From an uncultured Acetobacteraceae bacterium (GTDB lineage Bacteria; Pseudomonadota; Alphaproteobacteria; Acetobacterales; Acetobacteraceae): DNA of 64,000 nucleotides. The stretch is from contig CALTUD010000008.1 in NCBI GenBank assembly GCA_943912335.1, positions 52,722-116,721 of the forward strand, read 5' to 3'. Made by a program: the position numbers and the translations under genes. Position 1 is the first letter of the stretch. Each line of letters starts with the position of its first letter. Under the pieces are notes generated by a model, which was not told where the DNA came from, ran no database searches, and was given only the letters and a program-made list of their open reading frames with translations. Shown here piece after piece: positions 1-9,419 of the stretch.

Positions 1-5
1 CCGCC

Positions 6-1628
6 GTGATCCGCCAGAAGGCGCCGCTGCTGTTCCGCCGCTACTGGTACGATCTGATCGCCCTGAACGACACCCTGCCCTCCTACAGGCCACCCTCCTT
101 TCTTCTTCTGTGCCGCGCGATGCTGGACCGGGCTCTGTATCTGGCCACGGGTGCGCTGATGCCGGAACCGCTCGACCAGATGATCGGGGCCGGTGACGGC
201 CCGATCCTGTTGCCGCCTGCCCCGGATCGGCCCGAGGGACTGGTCCTGACGCAGCCGCATCTCGATCGCGCGTTGCGGAATAGCCTGTTCGAAGCCGGCC
301 TGGAGGCACTGCGCGGCGGCAGCCTGCGTTGGCCCAGTCCGGTGGATGGCACGGACGCGGTTCTGGAAGCCGTCTTTGCGCCCAGCGAATACGCGATCGC
401 CTATCAGTTCCGGGATCGCCATGGCTTGCGGTTCATGGTCGCGACCGGCGAGCGCGATTGCACGGTGATGGGGCTGTTCCTGCCCTACGAGAACCATTTC
501 CTGTGCGGCGAGACCACCCCAGCGAACTGGTGGTTCCGGCATCATGTCCAGCACGAGTTCTGGCACCTGATCCTGCGGCATGCGCTGCTGCACGGCGCCA
601 CGATACGCGGGCGGCGTCGCAACGGCGGCGGAGAGATCGCGGCGACGTTCACGACCGATCCCCTGCTCCATATCGGTCATTATCTCTGGAACGAGTTGTC
701 CGGACTGGACCGGCTCGTCGCGACGATGAAGACGGACGCGCCGCGCTGCCTCGTGATCGACGGAGCCGATGGACGGGCCGAACTGTTCGGCCCTCTGGAG
801 CGGCTGTTCCCCGCACTGACGGGGAAAGTCGAACGCGATATCGTGGGGAGATCAGGCTTCGCCGAACGCGTGTACGGGTCGAACCTGATTCCGGTCCGCT
901 TCACCGGATCGTTCATCGGCGCGACGCTGCGCGAGACCATTCGCCGTCATGTCATGACGACGCCAGACGCCCAGGCAGTATCGGCGCAAAGACCAGGAGC
1001 TGGTCCCGGCCCGGTGCTGATCGTCGGGCTGCGGCTGGAGGATCGGACGTTTACCGACACCCCCGGTTTCCTGCGCGCCCTGGTGGATCATCTCGACCGA
1101 AACTGGCCCGGTGCGGTGATCGTGCTGGACGGCCGCAATCGCGCTCCGGGGACGACCGAGGGTGCGATCATCCGCAGCATCAAGGACGCGCAATCCCATC
1201 GCGACCCGCTGGCAGCGGAACTGGAGATCGTCGAGGGCGTCGCCGCCTACGCCGCCGGACGGCGTGTGAGCGTGCTCAGCACGGTCGGGCAGAGCGTGGA
1301 GACGAGTCTGGCCTGGTGCGAGGAAGCGAAACTCTGTCTGGCGCCCTGGGGAGCCGGCCTCGCCAAATATCGGTGGATCGCGAACCTGCCGAGCGTGATC
1401 CTGACCAGCCGCTACAACCTGATGCACCGGCACGATCTCGATATCTATCACGCGCCGCGCTTCATGGAGACGCCGGCGGTCCTGGTTCTGCCCGACCCGG
1501 ACCGGGTCATCGACCGTCCGGATGTGCGCGGCAATGCCCCGGTGGACAGCGACAGAAACGGTCGTGAATGCTTCGAGATCGAGCCCGCTTACGTCTGGTC
1601 GCTGCTTGACGGCCTACTGGCAGCCTGA
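6..1628 (+). CDS. Large protein with possible glycosyltransferase-like C-terminal half (start may lie outside window)
   Basis: A 540-residue frame opens with GTG at position 6; the frame is also open to the window edge, so the true start may be upstream. No signal peptide or membrane segment is visible. The N-terminal half contains a histidine-rich stretch (HHVQHEFWHLILRH, about residues 178-193). The C-terminal third starts with a hydrophobic strand (VLIVGLRLEDRTF) and carries APWGAGLAKYRWIANLPSV, which resembles the GAGL-type nucleotide-sugar segment of family-61-like polysaccharide glycosyltransferases. That link is inference from a short motif. It converges on der, with 100 nt between the stop codons. 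I do not recognise the full-length family. Confidence 0.7.
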   Translation: MIRQKAPLLFRRYWYDLIALNDTLPSYRPPSFLLLCRAMLDRALYLATGALMPEPLDQMIGAGDGPILLPPAPDRPEGLVLTQPHLDRALRNSLFEAGLEALRGGSLRWPSPVDGTDAVLEAVFAPSEYAIAYQFRDRHGLRFMVATGERDCTVMGLFLPYENHFLCGETTPANWWFRHHVQHEFWHLILRHALLHGATIRGRRRNGGGEIAATFTTDPLLHIGHYLWNELSGLDRLVATMKTDAPRCLVIDGADGRAELFGPLERLFPALTGKVERDIVGRSGFAERVYGSNLIPVRFTGSFIGATLRETIRRHVMTTPDAQAVSAQRPGAGPGPVLIVGLRLEDRTFTDTPGFLRALVDHLDRNWPGAVIVLDGRNRAPGTTEGAIIRSIKDAQSHRDPLAAELEIVEGVAAYAAGRRVSVLSTVGQSVETSLAWCEEAKLCLAPWGAGLAKYRWIANLPSVILTSRYNLMHRHDLDIYHAPRFMETPAVLVLPDPDRVIDRPDVRGNAPVDSDRNGRECFEIEPAYVWSLLDGLLAA

Positions 1629-1728
1629 AACCGTCATCCGGGCCGCCAGGGGAGTTAGTTCCATCGCCCGAACCGGATGCCGCTCCGATCGCGACAGGGT
1701 GCTGGAACGGTCTGCAGCGCCCGTCCCG

Positions 1729-3189
1729 TCACTCCTCGGCGTAGGGGTTCTTGGTGCCGCGCAACAGCAGACGGATCGGCGTGCCGGGCATGTCGAACGT
1801 CTCGCGCAACCCGTTCACCAGATAACGCTGATAGTCTTCCGGCAGCATCTCGGCGCGGGTGCCGAACAGGATGAAGGTCGGCGGACGCGCCTTGGCCTGT
1901 GTCATGTAGCGCAGCTTGAGGCGGCGCCCTTCCACCAGCGGCGGGGTGTGCCGTTCCAGCGCGGATTCGAACCAGCGGTTCAGCGCCCCGGTCGGCACGC
2001 GCTTGTTCCAGACCTCGTGCGCCGCGCGCACCGCAGGCAGCAGCTTCTGAATGCCGGAACCGGTCAGGGCCGAGAACGCCACAACGGGGATGCCCCGCAT
2101 CTGCGAGAGAGAGAACTCGATCCGGTCGGAGATCGCCTTGCGTGTGGCGATCCGGTCTTCCACCGCATCCCATTTGTTGAGCGCCAGCACGCAGCCGCGC
2201 CCTTCCCGCTCGATCAGGCGGGCGATCTGCAGGTCCTGGTCGTGCACGCCGAGCGTGGCGTCGATGGTGAGCACCACGATCTCGGCCATCTTCAGCGCTT
2301 CGAGCGATGCGGAGACCGACATCTTCTCCAGCGGCTGTTCGATGCGGGCCTTCTTACGCAGGCCGGCGGTATCGACCAGCTCGATCGGGCCGTAGCGGTC
2401 TTCCAGCAGCACCGACACCGCATCGCGCGTCAATCCCGGCTCGGGACCGGTGATCATCCGCTCCTCGCCAAGTAGGCGGTTCAGCAGGGTGGATTTGCCG
2501 GCATTGGGGCGGCCGACGATGGCCAGACGCAGCGGGCCGGGCGGACGCGGCGGCAGCACCACCTCGCCGTCCTCGCCGATCTCCTCTTCCTCGAACATCT
2601 CGTCGAGGCCGAGATCCTCCCGCGTGACCGGAGCCATCGGCGGCGGCAGACGCTCGACGATCTCGGCCATCAGATCGGCCAGACCCTCGCCATGTTCGGC
2701 GGAGATGGCGCAAGGCGTGCCGAGGCCGAGGGAGAACGATTCCATCGCCGCCGCGGCACCCGCCTTGCCCTCGGCCTTGTTGGCGACCAGCAGCACCGGC
2801 CGACCCTGACGGCGCAGCCAAGTGGCGAAATGCTGGTCGGCCGGGGTGATTCCGGAACGGGCGTCGATGCAGAACAACACCAGATCGGCCTCGGACACCG
2901 CATATTCGGACGAGGCGCGCATGCGTCCGTACAGCGTGTCGGGAGCCGCTTCTTCCAGCCCCGCCGTGTCGATCAGGCGCACGCGCCGTCCGCGCAGCAG
3001 CGCCTCCGCGTCCTTGCGGTCGCGGGTGACGCCCGGCGTGTCGGACACGATCGCGGTACGGCGGCCGCTGAGCCGGTTGAAGAGGGTGGATTTGCCGACA
3101 TTCGGGCGTCCGGCGATCACCACCACGGGCAACAGGGCGAAGGGCGTCGTGTCGGTGTTGGGAGCCGCCTGGCGGGAACCGCGCTTCAT
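1729..3189 (-). CDS. der: Ribosome biogenesis GTPase Der (EngA)
   Basis: Der is a double GTPase acting on 50S subunit assembly. The 486-residue protein has two complete GTPase domains: GRPNVGKSTLFNRL and DTPGVTRD near the N-terminus, then GRPNAGKSTLLNRL, DTAGLRKKARIE and NKWD in the second, followed by the KH-like C-terminal domain (RRLKLRYMTQAKARPPTF). An acidic linker (DEMFEEEEIGEDGE) separates the G domains. Length is normal for alphaproteobacteria. The ATG lies 6 nt downstream of the bamB stop, giving the widely conserved yfgM-bamB-der order. Assignment is secure. Confidence 0.97.
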   Translation of the reverse strand: MKRGSRQAAPNTDTTPFALLPVVVIAGRPNVGKSTLFNRLSGRRTAIVSDTPGVTRDRKDAEALLRGRRVRLIDTAGLEEAAPDTLYGRMRASSEYAVSEADLVLFCIDARSGITPADQHFATWLRRQGRPVLLVANKAEGKAGAAAAMESFSLGLGTPCAISAEHGEGLADLMAEIVERLPPPMAPVTREDLGLDEMFEEEEIGEDGEVVLPPRPPGPLRLAIVGRPNAGKSTLLNRLLGEERMITGPEPGLTRDAVSVLLEDRYGPIELVDTAGLRKKARIEQPLEKMSVSASLEALKMAEIVVLTIDATLGVHDQDLQIARLIEREGRGCVLALNKWDAVEDRIATRKAISDRIEFSLSQMRGIPVVAFSALTGSGIQKLLPAVRAAHEVWNKRVPTGALNRWFESALERHTPPLVEGRRLKLRYMTQAKARPPTFILFGTRAEMLPEDYQRYLVNGLRETFDMPGTPIRLLLRGTKNPYAEE

Positions 3190-3195
3190 GGTCGA

Positions 3196-4593
3196 TCAGC
3201 CGTAGGAGGACAGCATGCCGTCATCCGTGATCAGCAGCATCTGGCCGCCGGCGGCGATCGGCGGCATGGCCGCGAGATGGTCGAGCTTGTCGGTGCGGGT
3301 GATCTTGCCGGTGACGGCGTCCACCAGGATCATGCCCTGCTTGGGGAAATCGCTGACGCAGACCAGCTGGCCGTCCACGAGCAGCGGACCGGCCCAGCCG
3401 ATCGGGCCCTTGCCGGGCTTGGGCTTGCGGAAGCGCGGCAGGGTCGTGACCCAGCGCACATGGCCGTTCGCCTTGTCGAGACAGGCGAGCTGCTGGTCCT
3501 GACTGAGCATGAAGATCCAGTCGCCGACCACCACCAGATCGTCGGTGCCGCCGACGCTGCGTTCCCACAGCCTGCGGCCCGAGCGGAGATCGATCGCGGT
3601 GAAGACGCGGCCGACGCTGATCACGTAGGCGGTGCCGTTCGAGATCACCGGCAGGCCGTGCACGGAGGAGAAATCGAGGATCGAATTGCGTCCGCCGGTG
3701 GAGCCGAGCGTGTCACTCCAGAGCAGTTCGCCGGTCTCGGCGCGGATCGCCGCGATGTCGCCGGAGCCGAACCCGGCCAGAACGGTGCTGCCGACCACGG
3801 CCGGCGCCGGCTGACCGAACACGATCGTTTCCGACGCGGTCGCCTGGTACACCCAGAGCTGATGGCCGTTGGTGATGTCGAGCGCGAACAGGCGCTCGTC
3901 GATGGTGCCGAAGAACATGCGGCCATCGACCACGGTGGGCGCCGAGCGGCCGGGCGTGCCGACATTGACGCGCCACAGGATCTTGCCGGTGGCGGCGTCC
4001 AGCGCCAGCGATTCGGCGACGCCGTCGACCACGTAGACGATGTTGTCGGCGAAGGTGAGACCGCCGCCGACATTGGAGGAGCGGCTCTTCTTCGGTTTGG
4101 TGTCGGTGCGCCAGAGGCGCTGCCCGTTCGACGCGTCGAACGCATTGACCACGCCGCGCGCATCCATGGCGTAGATATGACCGCCCGCGACCACCGGCTC
4201 GGCGGCCAGCACCAGACGGCCGCCCTCGCCCGTGCCGAGCGACGTGGTCCAGCGGCGCTTCAACGCGGCCTGACCGCCCGTGGTCGCCTCGTTCACCGCT
4301 TCATGGCTGGAGACCCGGCCCGGCTGCTGCCAGTCGGGCGTCAGCACCGGGGCGGGGATCGTGATGGGGGTGGTGTCGCTTTCATCCACCACCAGACCGG
4401 CACCGGTGGACAGAACGTCCTCGCGACGCCCGGCCAGGATCGGCTTCTCGTCGTCGTCGAACAGGCCGCAACCGGCCAGCGGCAGCAACGCCGTCGCGGC
4501 GGCGATGCCGCACAACAGGCCACGGCGGTTCAGCACCACGCGTTCGCCGGTGCGCTGACGGAAGAAAGAAGAAGGGTCGCGCTGCTGCATCAT
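3196..4593 (-). CDS. bamB: Outer-membrane assembly lipoprotein BamB (PQQ-like beta-propeller)
   Basis: BamB is the beta-propeller lipoprotein of the BAM complex that inserts beta-barrel proteins into the outer membrane. The 465-residue protein has a lipoprotein signal ending in LLPLAGC (about residues 36-42), then repeated propeller blades visible as recurring units such as GGHIYAMDARGVVNAFD, RMFFGTIDERLFALD and TAYVISVGRVFTAIDLRSG, with the typical AxDxxxGxxLW closures. The start overlaps the 3' end of the upstream TPR-like gene by a few bases and der follows at once, indicating one transcript. Propeller dehydrogenases are an alternative, but length, lipobox and context favour BamB. Confidence 0.93.
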   Translation of the reverse strand: MMQQRDPSSFFRQRTGERVVLNRRGLLCGIAAATALLPLAGCGLFDDDEKPILAGRREDVLSTGAGLVVDESDTTPITIPAPVLTPDWQQPGRVSSHEAVNEATTGGQAALKRRWTTSLGTGEGGRLVLAAEPVVAGGHIYAMDARGVVNAFDASNGQRLWRTDTKPKKSRSSNVGGGLTFADNIVYVVDGVAESLALDAATGKILWRVNVGTPGRSAPTVVDGRMFFGTIDERLFALDITNGHQLWVYQATASETIVFGQPAPAVVGSTVLAGFGSGDIAAIRAETGELLWSDTLGSTGGRNSILDFSSVHGLPVISNGTAYVISVGRVFTAIDLRSGRRLWERSVGGTDDLVVVGDWIFMLSQDQQLACLDKANGHVRWVTTLPRFRKPKPGKGPIGWAGPLLVDGQLVCVSDFPKQGMILVDAVTGKITRTDKLDHLAAMPPIAAGGQMLLITDDGMLSSYG

Positions 4594-5354
4594 CCGCCGG
4601 ACTTCGAGCTGTCGAGTGTGTTGAGAAGATCGCTAGCGCGGTTCTGTTCGCCCGACGGGGCGGACGGGTCCTGGCTCACGGAGAAGAGCTTGCCGCGCGC
4701 ATCGGCGACATGGCCGGTGCGCAGGTCGATCAGCGCATCGGTTTCGGTGGCGAGCTGACGCCAGGTACTGTTCGGGCCTTCGATGTCGCGCAGGCGGGCT
4801 TTCAGCAGGCCCGGATCGCCGTCATCGACCTGATGCTGCACCCAGAGCAGCGTGCCGAGGCCGCGCAGATCGCGATCGGCATCGCGGTCATTGCCGATCT
4901 GGTCCCACAAGGCGAGCGCCGCCTTGTGATCGTTGGCCCGCCAGGCGAGTGCCGCTTCCCGCAGGCGCGACAGGGTGGCGAAGCCTTCCGGCGCATGCGC
5001 GGCGATGGCAGCGAACTCGCTGCGGGCCCGCACCTGTTCCGGCGTGGGCGGGGCGTAGGGTCCGAGCGCCACGGACGGGGTGGTGTCGGCATCCTTCTGG
5101 GCGGCGAAATACTGCGCGGCGACCGCTTCGGCGCGGGCATGGTCACGATGAACCATGAACTGCCAGCCGCCCAAGGCGAGACCGGCCACCACCAGCGCGC
5201 CCAAGCCGCCCAGCGCCAGTTTCTTGTTTCGGACAGCGGCGCGTTCGGCACGCAGATCGCCGTCGATCTCGTTGAAGATATCCTCGACCACTCGCCGCTC
5301 GTTCCCCGAAAGCCGTTCCGATCCGTTTCGCACCGAACGGAGGCGCCGGACCAT
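4590..5354 (-). CDS. YfgM-like membrane-anchored TPR protein
   Basis: The 254-residue protein has a cytoplasmic N-terminus, one transmembrane segment (LALGGLGALVVAGLALGGW, about residues 40-58) and a helical periplasmic domain with TPR-like spacing. Position directly upstream of bamB-der matches YfgM, a SecYEG-associated periplasmic chaperone; alphaproteobacterial homologues are loosely conserved. The frame stays open further upstream, but the longer version would run antisense through the lipoprotein gene at 5419, so the ATG at 5354 (MVRRLRSVRNG) is preferred. Confidence 0.85.
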   Translation of the reverse strand: MVRRLRSVRNGSERLSGNERRVVEDIFNEIDGDLRAERAAVRNKKLALGGLGALVVAGLALGGWQFMVHRDHARAEAVAAQYFAAQKDADTTPSVALGPYAPPTPEQVRARSEFAAIAAHAPEGFATLSRLREAALAWRANDHKAALALWDQIGNDRDADRDLRGLGTLLWVQHQVDDGDPGLLKARLRDIEGPNSTWRQLATETDALIDLRTGHVADARGKLFSVSQDPSAPSGEQNRASDLLNTLDSSKSGG

Positions 5355-5418
5355 AGCGGCGGCGTGGTGAACCGGCAAACGCCGCGCGTAAAGTCTTTCT
5401 TTACCTCGGCCGGTCAGA

Positions 5419-5820
5419 ATGGCGCGGATGAGAGCGCGCTTCGTCCTGTCCGTTCTGCCGGTTCTGGCCGTCTGCCCGCTTCTCGGCGGCTGCGTGATGC
5501 CGACCGTGTTTCCCTTGTCGCTGGGGTTCGGCGCGGATGTGGCGGCGTTCCACCGCACCATCCCGGATATGGCCTATTCGGCCATCACCGGAAAGGATTG
5601 CTCCGCGGTCCGGCTCGATCGGGGGGAAAGCTACTGCAAGCCGGTGGCACTTCCGGTGCCGCCGCAGCCCTACTGCACCCGCACCCTGGCACAGGTCACG
5701 TGCTGGGCCGATCCCGGCGCGACGCCGGGCATACCGAGACAGGTGGCGCAAGGGCCGACCGCACTGACCCCGGAACAGAATCGTGTCCGTCTGGCGCGCT
5801 GGCCGACCGCGCTGCAATGA
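5419..5820 (+). CDS. Small predicted lipoprotein of unknown function
   Basis: A 133-residue protein with a clear lipoprotein signal: basic MARMRARF, a hydrophobic core and lipobox LLGGC (Cys25). The mature part is short, proline-rich and has further cysteines (C61, C73, C86 and C93 region), with no domain I recognise. It is divergent from the YfgM-like gene and converges on the gene ending at 5827, leaving only 6 nt between stops. Function unknown; an envelope location is inferred from the lipobox. Confidence 0.75.
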   Translation: MARMRARFVLSVLPVLAVCPLLGGCVMPTVFPLSLGFGADVAAFHRTIPDMAYSAITGKDCSAVRLDRGESYCKPVALPVPPQPYCTRTLAQVTCWADPGATPGIPRQVAQGPTALTPEQNRVRLARWPTALQ

Positions 5821-5826
5821 ACCCGA

Positions 5827-6294
5827 TCAGTGCGCGGGCGGCCCTTTCTTCAACGCAGCGCTCAAAGCATTGAAGTTGGCGGCGATTCGCTTTTGCACAG
5901 ACTCGCTGACGCTCTGGATCGCGTCGATGCGCTGCTTGGCCTGAGCGCTGATCGCCGTTTGTTCCGCCGTCGCGGAGCGGGATACGCAGCTGTTGTAGGT
6001 CCGTGCCGCCTGATCATAGGCTGTGACGGCATCGATGCTGGCGTTGTAGCGCGCGATGGTGCTGGTCTCCACCGTCGGCGGCGCGGGCTCGCGTCCGCAG
6101 CTGGCGGGGCTCCAACCGCCGGCGGCGGCGCTCGGTGCGGCGCGCGACGGCGCCGCATGGGCGGCGGCGTGACCGGAATGGTGCGCGGGGGCCGCCTCGG
6201 CCAGTGCCGGAAGGACCGCGCACGACAGAGAGGCAGCGACGCCCAGCCGCACGAGATGGCGGCGCCGCGCCCTTTCGCGCCGAACCGTTTCCAT
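5827..6294 (-). CDS. Secreted hypothetical protein with helical C-terminal half
   Basis: A 155-residue protein with an arginine-rich n-region (RRERARRRHL), a hydrophobic core and an ALAEA-type cleavage site near residue 35. A His/Ala/Ser/Pro-rich low-complexity stretch follows (PAHHSGHAAAHAAPSRAAPS), then a helical region of about 80 residues (ASIDAVTAYDQAARTYNSC and AKQRIDAIQSVSESVQKRI). No family recognised. It is divergent from the creatininase gene at 6373 and is probably periplasmic. Confidence 0.78.
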   Translation of the reverse strand: METVRRERARRRHLVRLGVAASLSCAVLPALAEAAPAHHSGHAAAHAAPSRAAPSAAAGGWSPASCGREPAPPTVETSTIARYNASIDAVTAYDQAARTYNSCVSRSATAEQTAISAQAKQRIDAIQSVSESVQKRIAANFNALSAALKKGPPAH

Positions 6295-6372
6295 GCGAGC
6301 CTCCTGTCCCTTGTTGCTTCAGCTATCTCGTGCAGAGCGTTGATCGTCAAGCATTGTTGGGAAGGAAACCGG

Positions 6373-7173
6373 GTGGACGCGGTGAAGATTCGGCTCGGCA
6401 CGCTGACCAGCGCGGAAGCGGCGGAACGGCTGCACGCAGGCGCCGTGGTGCTGCTGCCTTTGGGCAGTCTGGAAGACCAGGGACCGCACGCGCCCATGGG
6501 GGATTACCTGTGCGCGGAAACGCTCAGCGAACGGATCGCCGCGACATCGATCGCGAACGGAATCGATGCCCTGGTGGCGCCGGTTCTGCCGTTCGGCGGG
6601 CGGGATGTCTTCGGCAGCCGTATCGGCGGCATCGCGCTGGAACAGGACACGTTGCGGGCGGTGCTGCGCGACATGCTGAACGCCCTGCTCCGGCACGGCG
6701 TGACGCGGTTGATCGTGGTGAACGGCCATGGCGGCAACGCGCAGGCCATTCATGACGAGACACAACGAATCTGGCTGCGCGACGGTGTGCTGATCCCGTG
6801 CTTCGGTTTGTGGAAGATCGCTGGCGCCTTGTTGCCGTCGCTGCTGGGCGCGGAGCATGCGGCACGCTCGGCCGGACATGGTGCCGATCCGTTGTGCAGC
6901 GTCGCCATGCACCTATTTCCCGCGCTGATGCGGCCGGATTTGGTGCCGGAGGCACCCGCGGCGAAGCGTGTCGTTGGCGGGCTGGAGACCAGCGCGTTCG
7001 GCACCGCGACGATCGCCGGCGTATCGGTCGATCTGCCGGTGGAGCTGGGGAACAGCGCCGTGACGGGGGACGCCACGCTGTGTTCCGCCGAGAGCGGCGC
7101 GTTGATCGCCGCACGCCTGCTCGACGCGGGTGTGGCGCTGGTGGCCCAGCGGGCGGAAACGAACCGAAGCTGA
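6373..7173 (+). CDS. Creatininase-family metal-dependent amidohydrolase
   Basis: The 266-residue protein matches the creatininase fold: LPLGSLEDQGPHAPMGDY supplies the metal-binding Glu, His and Asp, and LIVVNGHGGNAQAI supplies the second metal/active-site loop. Family members hydrolyse cyclic or linear amides (creatinine amidohydrolase, MftE-like peptidases); the substrate here cannot be told. The frame is open about 180 codons upstream, but the GTG at 6373 with a GAAGGAAA ribosome site a few bases before it gives the family's normal length. Confidence 0.88.
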   Translation: MDAVKIRLGTLTSAEAAERLHAGAVVLLPLGSLEDQGPHAPMGDYLCAETLSERIAATSIANGIDALVAPVLPFGGRDVFGSRIGGIALEQDTLRAVLRDMLNALLRHGVTRLIVVNGHGGNAQAIHDETQRIWLRDGVLIPCFGLWKIAGALLPSLLGAEHAARSAGHGADPLCSVAMHLFPALMRPDLVPEAPAAKRVVGGLETSAFGTATIAGVSVDLPVELGNSAVTGDATLCSAESGALIAARLLDAGVALVAQRAETNRS

Positions 7174-7260
7174 CCGAAACGTGTGAGGCCGGCCGGGCAT
7201 GGAATGCTTGAGGGCAAGGCTGCTGCGCCGCACAATGGGCGACCGCAGACGGACGGATTC

Positions 7261-8481
7261 ATGAGCGAGATCGACACCGAGACCCTGCCGGCGCGCGCCG
7301 TGCTGAGGCCGCCGCATGGCCGCGTGGCGGCGATCCTGGCACTCGCCACCGGCGGATTCGCCATCGGCACAGGCGAGTTCGCGATGATGGGCCTCCTGCC
7401 CTCCGTGGCGACCAATCTGCACACGACCGTCCCGAATGCCGGCTGGCTGATCAGCGCCTATGCCGGCGGGGTGGTCGTCGGCGCGCCCTTGTTCGCCGTG
7501 CTGGCCGCGCGCCTGTCGCGACGAAGCGTGCTGATCGGGCTGATGCTGATCTATGCCGTCTTCAACATCCTCACCGGGCTGTCGCAGCGCTACGACGTGG
7601 TGCTGCTGTTCCGCTTTCTGGCCGGCCTGCCGCATGGCGCCTATTTCGGCATCGGCGCGCTGGTGGCGGCCTCGATGGTGGACCGGCGCGAGCGGACCCG
7701 CGCGGTCGGCCAGATGATGCTGGGGCTGACCACGGCGACCATCATCGGCGCGCCGCTGGCCTCCTGGTGCGGCGCGTTCATCGACTGGCACCTGTCCTAC
7801 TATGCGGTGGGCGTGATCGCGCTGCTGGGCGTGGCGGGGCTGTTGTGGACGCTGCCGCCGATCCCGGCGCAGGACGGCGCATCGCCTTTGACCGAGCTCG
7901 GCGCCTTGCGGCGCATACAGGTGTGGCTGGCGCTGGGCACCGCCGCGATCGGGTTCGGCGGTTTGTTCGCGGTCTACAGCTACATCTCGCCGGCGCTGAT
8001 GCACCGCACCCATATGAGCGCCGCCGTCGTGCCGCTGGTTCTGTCCGTGATGGGGCTGGGCATGGCGGTCGGCAACACGGTGGGCGCCTGGCTGGTGGAT
8101 CGCGCTCCGAAGCGGGCGGTGGTCGGCCTGCTTGTGTGGGACGTCGCGGTGGCGCTTCTGTTCATCCCCGCCCTGCCCTTCGCCTGGGCGGCGACGGCGG
8201 ATGCGTTCCTGGTCGGCTGCGGCGTGGCGCTGGCGCCGGCGATCCAAACGCGTCTGATGGATGTGGCGGGCGACGCGCAATCCCTGGCGGCATCGCTGAA
8301 CCACTCCGCCTTCAACATCGCCAACGGTCTGGGCGCGGCACTGGCCGGCGCGGCGATCGCCGCCGGTTATGGCTGGTCGTCGCCCGGCTGGGTCGGCGCG
8401 CTTCTGGCGGCGGGCGGGCTCGTGGTGTTCCTGGTGGCACTGGCTCTGGAACGGAAACAGCCGATCCAGATGCAAGCCTGA
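7261..8481 (+). CDS. MFS efflux transporter (AraJ/DHA1-like)
   Basis: The 406-residue protein has about 12 hydrophobic segments and the N-terminal signature IGTGEFAMMGLLPSVATNL typical of DHA1 exporters of the AraJ/PbuE type. Motif-A-like residues follow TM2 (LAARLSRRSVLIGLML). Such proteins export sugars, purine analogues or drugs by proton antiport in the inner membrane; the substrate is not predictable. The ATG at 7261 leaves a normal short cytoplasmic tail; an in-frame start at about 7204 is possible but less likely. It follows the creatininase gene by 87 nt on the same strand. Confidence 0.9.
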   Translation: MSEIDTETLPARAVLRPPHGRVAAILALATGGFAIGTGEFAMMGLLPSVATNLHTTVPNAGWLISAYAGGVVVGAPLFAVLAARLSRRSVLIGLMLIYAVFNILTGLSQRYDVVLLFRFLAGLPHGAYFGIGALVAASMVDRRERTRAVGQMMLGLTTATIIGAPLASWCGAFIDWHLSYYAVGVIALLGVAGLLWTLPPIPAQDGASPLTELGALRRIQVWLALGTAAIGFGGLFAVYSYISPALMHRTHMSAAVVPLVLSVMGLGMAVGNTVGAWLVDRAPKRAVVGLLVWDVAVALLFIPALPFAWAATADAFLVGCGVALAPAIQTRLMDVAGDAQSLAASLNHSAFNIANGLGAALAGAAIAAGYGWSSPGWVGALLAAGGLVVFLVALALERKQPIQMQA

Positions 8482-8497
8482 CCCGGAAACGGTTTCT

Positions 8498-9407
8498 TCA
8501 GGCGTCGTTCATCGCCAGCAGCGCATCGGCGGAGCGGGTGATCTCGCTTCGCCAGAACAGCGGCGCCAGCCAGCGTTCGGGGGTTGCGGACAGTCCATAC
8601 AGCGCCCCCGCGAGCTGGCCCGTCACCGCCCCGACCGTGTCGGAATCCTCGCCCAGATTCACCGCCAGGATCAGCGCATCCTCGAAGCTGTCGGTGCGGG
8701 ACACCGACCAGAGCGCGGCTTCCAGCGTGTGCACCACATAGCCGCTGGAGCGGATCTGGGCGCGTTCCTCTGGTCGCCCATTCCGCTCTGTGCAGCGCGC
8801 GCAGCGCCGGATGGTCGCCGCCCCGATCGGGCGCCAGCAATTGTTCCTTGGGCTCGCCGCCGATTGCGCGGGCGAGCAGTTCGGCGAACCAGACGCAGCC
8901 TTCCACCGCCTGCGGCGAGCCGTGCGTGACGCGGCTTTGCCCCGCGGCCCATTCGGTTCTGCGCAACGGATGGCCGAGCGTGGCCAGCACGACCGGAGCC
9001 AGACGCATGACCGAGCCGTTCCCGGCAGCGTTCTCGTCGGTGGAACCGGCCATGGGATTGCCGTTCGCGCGGAATCGTCCGAGCGCCTCGGCGGTGGTGA
9101 CGCCGATATCGAAGCAATGGCCGGTGGCGGAGAAGGCGCCCTGTTTCCACCAGGCGACGAAGCGCTCCGCCAGATCGCGCGGATCCAGACCGCCGCTCTG
9201 GATCAGGCTGTCGGCGAGCGCCAGCGCCATGCTGGTGTCGTCGGTCCATTGTCCGGGCTGGAGCCCAAACGGCCCGCCGCCGGTGATCTCCATTTGCAGA
9301 GGCTGGCTGTCGCGACGGCTGAACTCGAGCGTGGTGCCGAGCGCGTCGCCGACCGCCAGGCCGAGAAGAGCACCCCTGGCGCGATCGCGCGTCGCTTCGT
9401 CCAGCAT
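8498..9407 (-). pseudogene. ADP-ribosylglycohydrolase-family gene interrupted by a one-base frameshift
   Basis: The first about 210 residues (MLDEATRDRARGALLGLAVGDALG...) hold the family's WTDDTSMALALAD metal site and GNGSVMRLAPV. The remaining hallmark, NLGEDSDTVGAVTGQLAGALYG, with its paired metal-binding Asp residues, is encoded in another frame ending at 8498. The frames join if one base is dropped near 8766-8773: the minus strand then reads WATEERAQIRSSGYVVHTLE continuously. No other lesion is visible, so it is either a recent pseudogene or a base-call error. The ATG at 9407 sits 6 nt after AAGGAG; the preceding in-frame GTG is too close. The intact family removes ADP-ribose from proteins or small molecules. 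Confidence 0.85.
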
Positions 9408-9419
9408 CACGAACTCCTT

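Noticed and set aside
2692..4758. Very long open frame antisense to der and bamB
   Set aside because: High-GC coding strands leave antisense frames open. Its protein is His/Arg/Ala-rich without domains, and both opposite genes are well supported.
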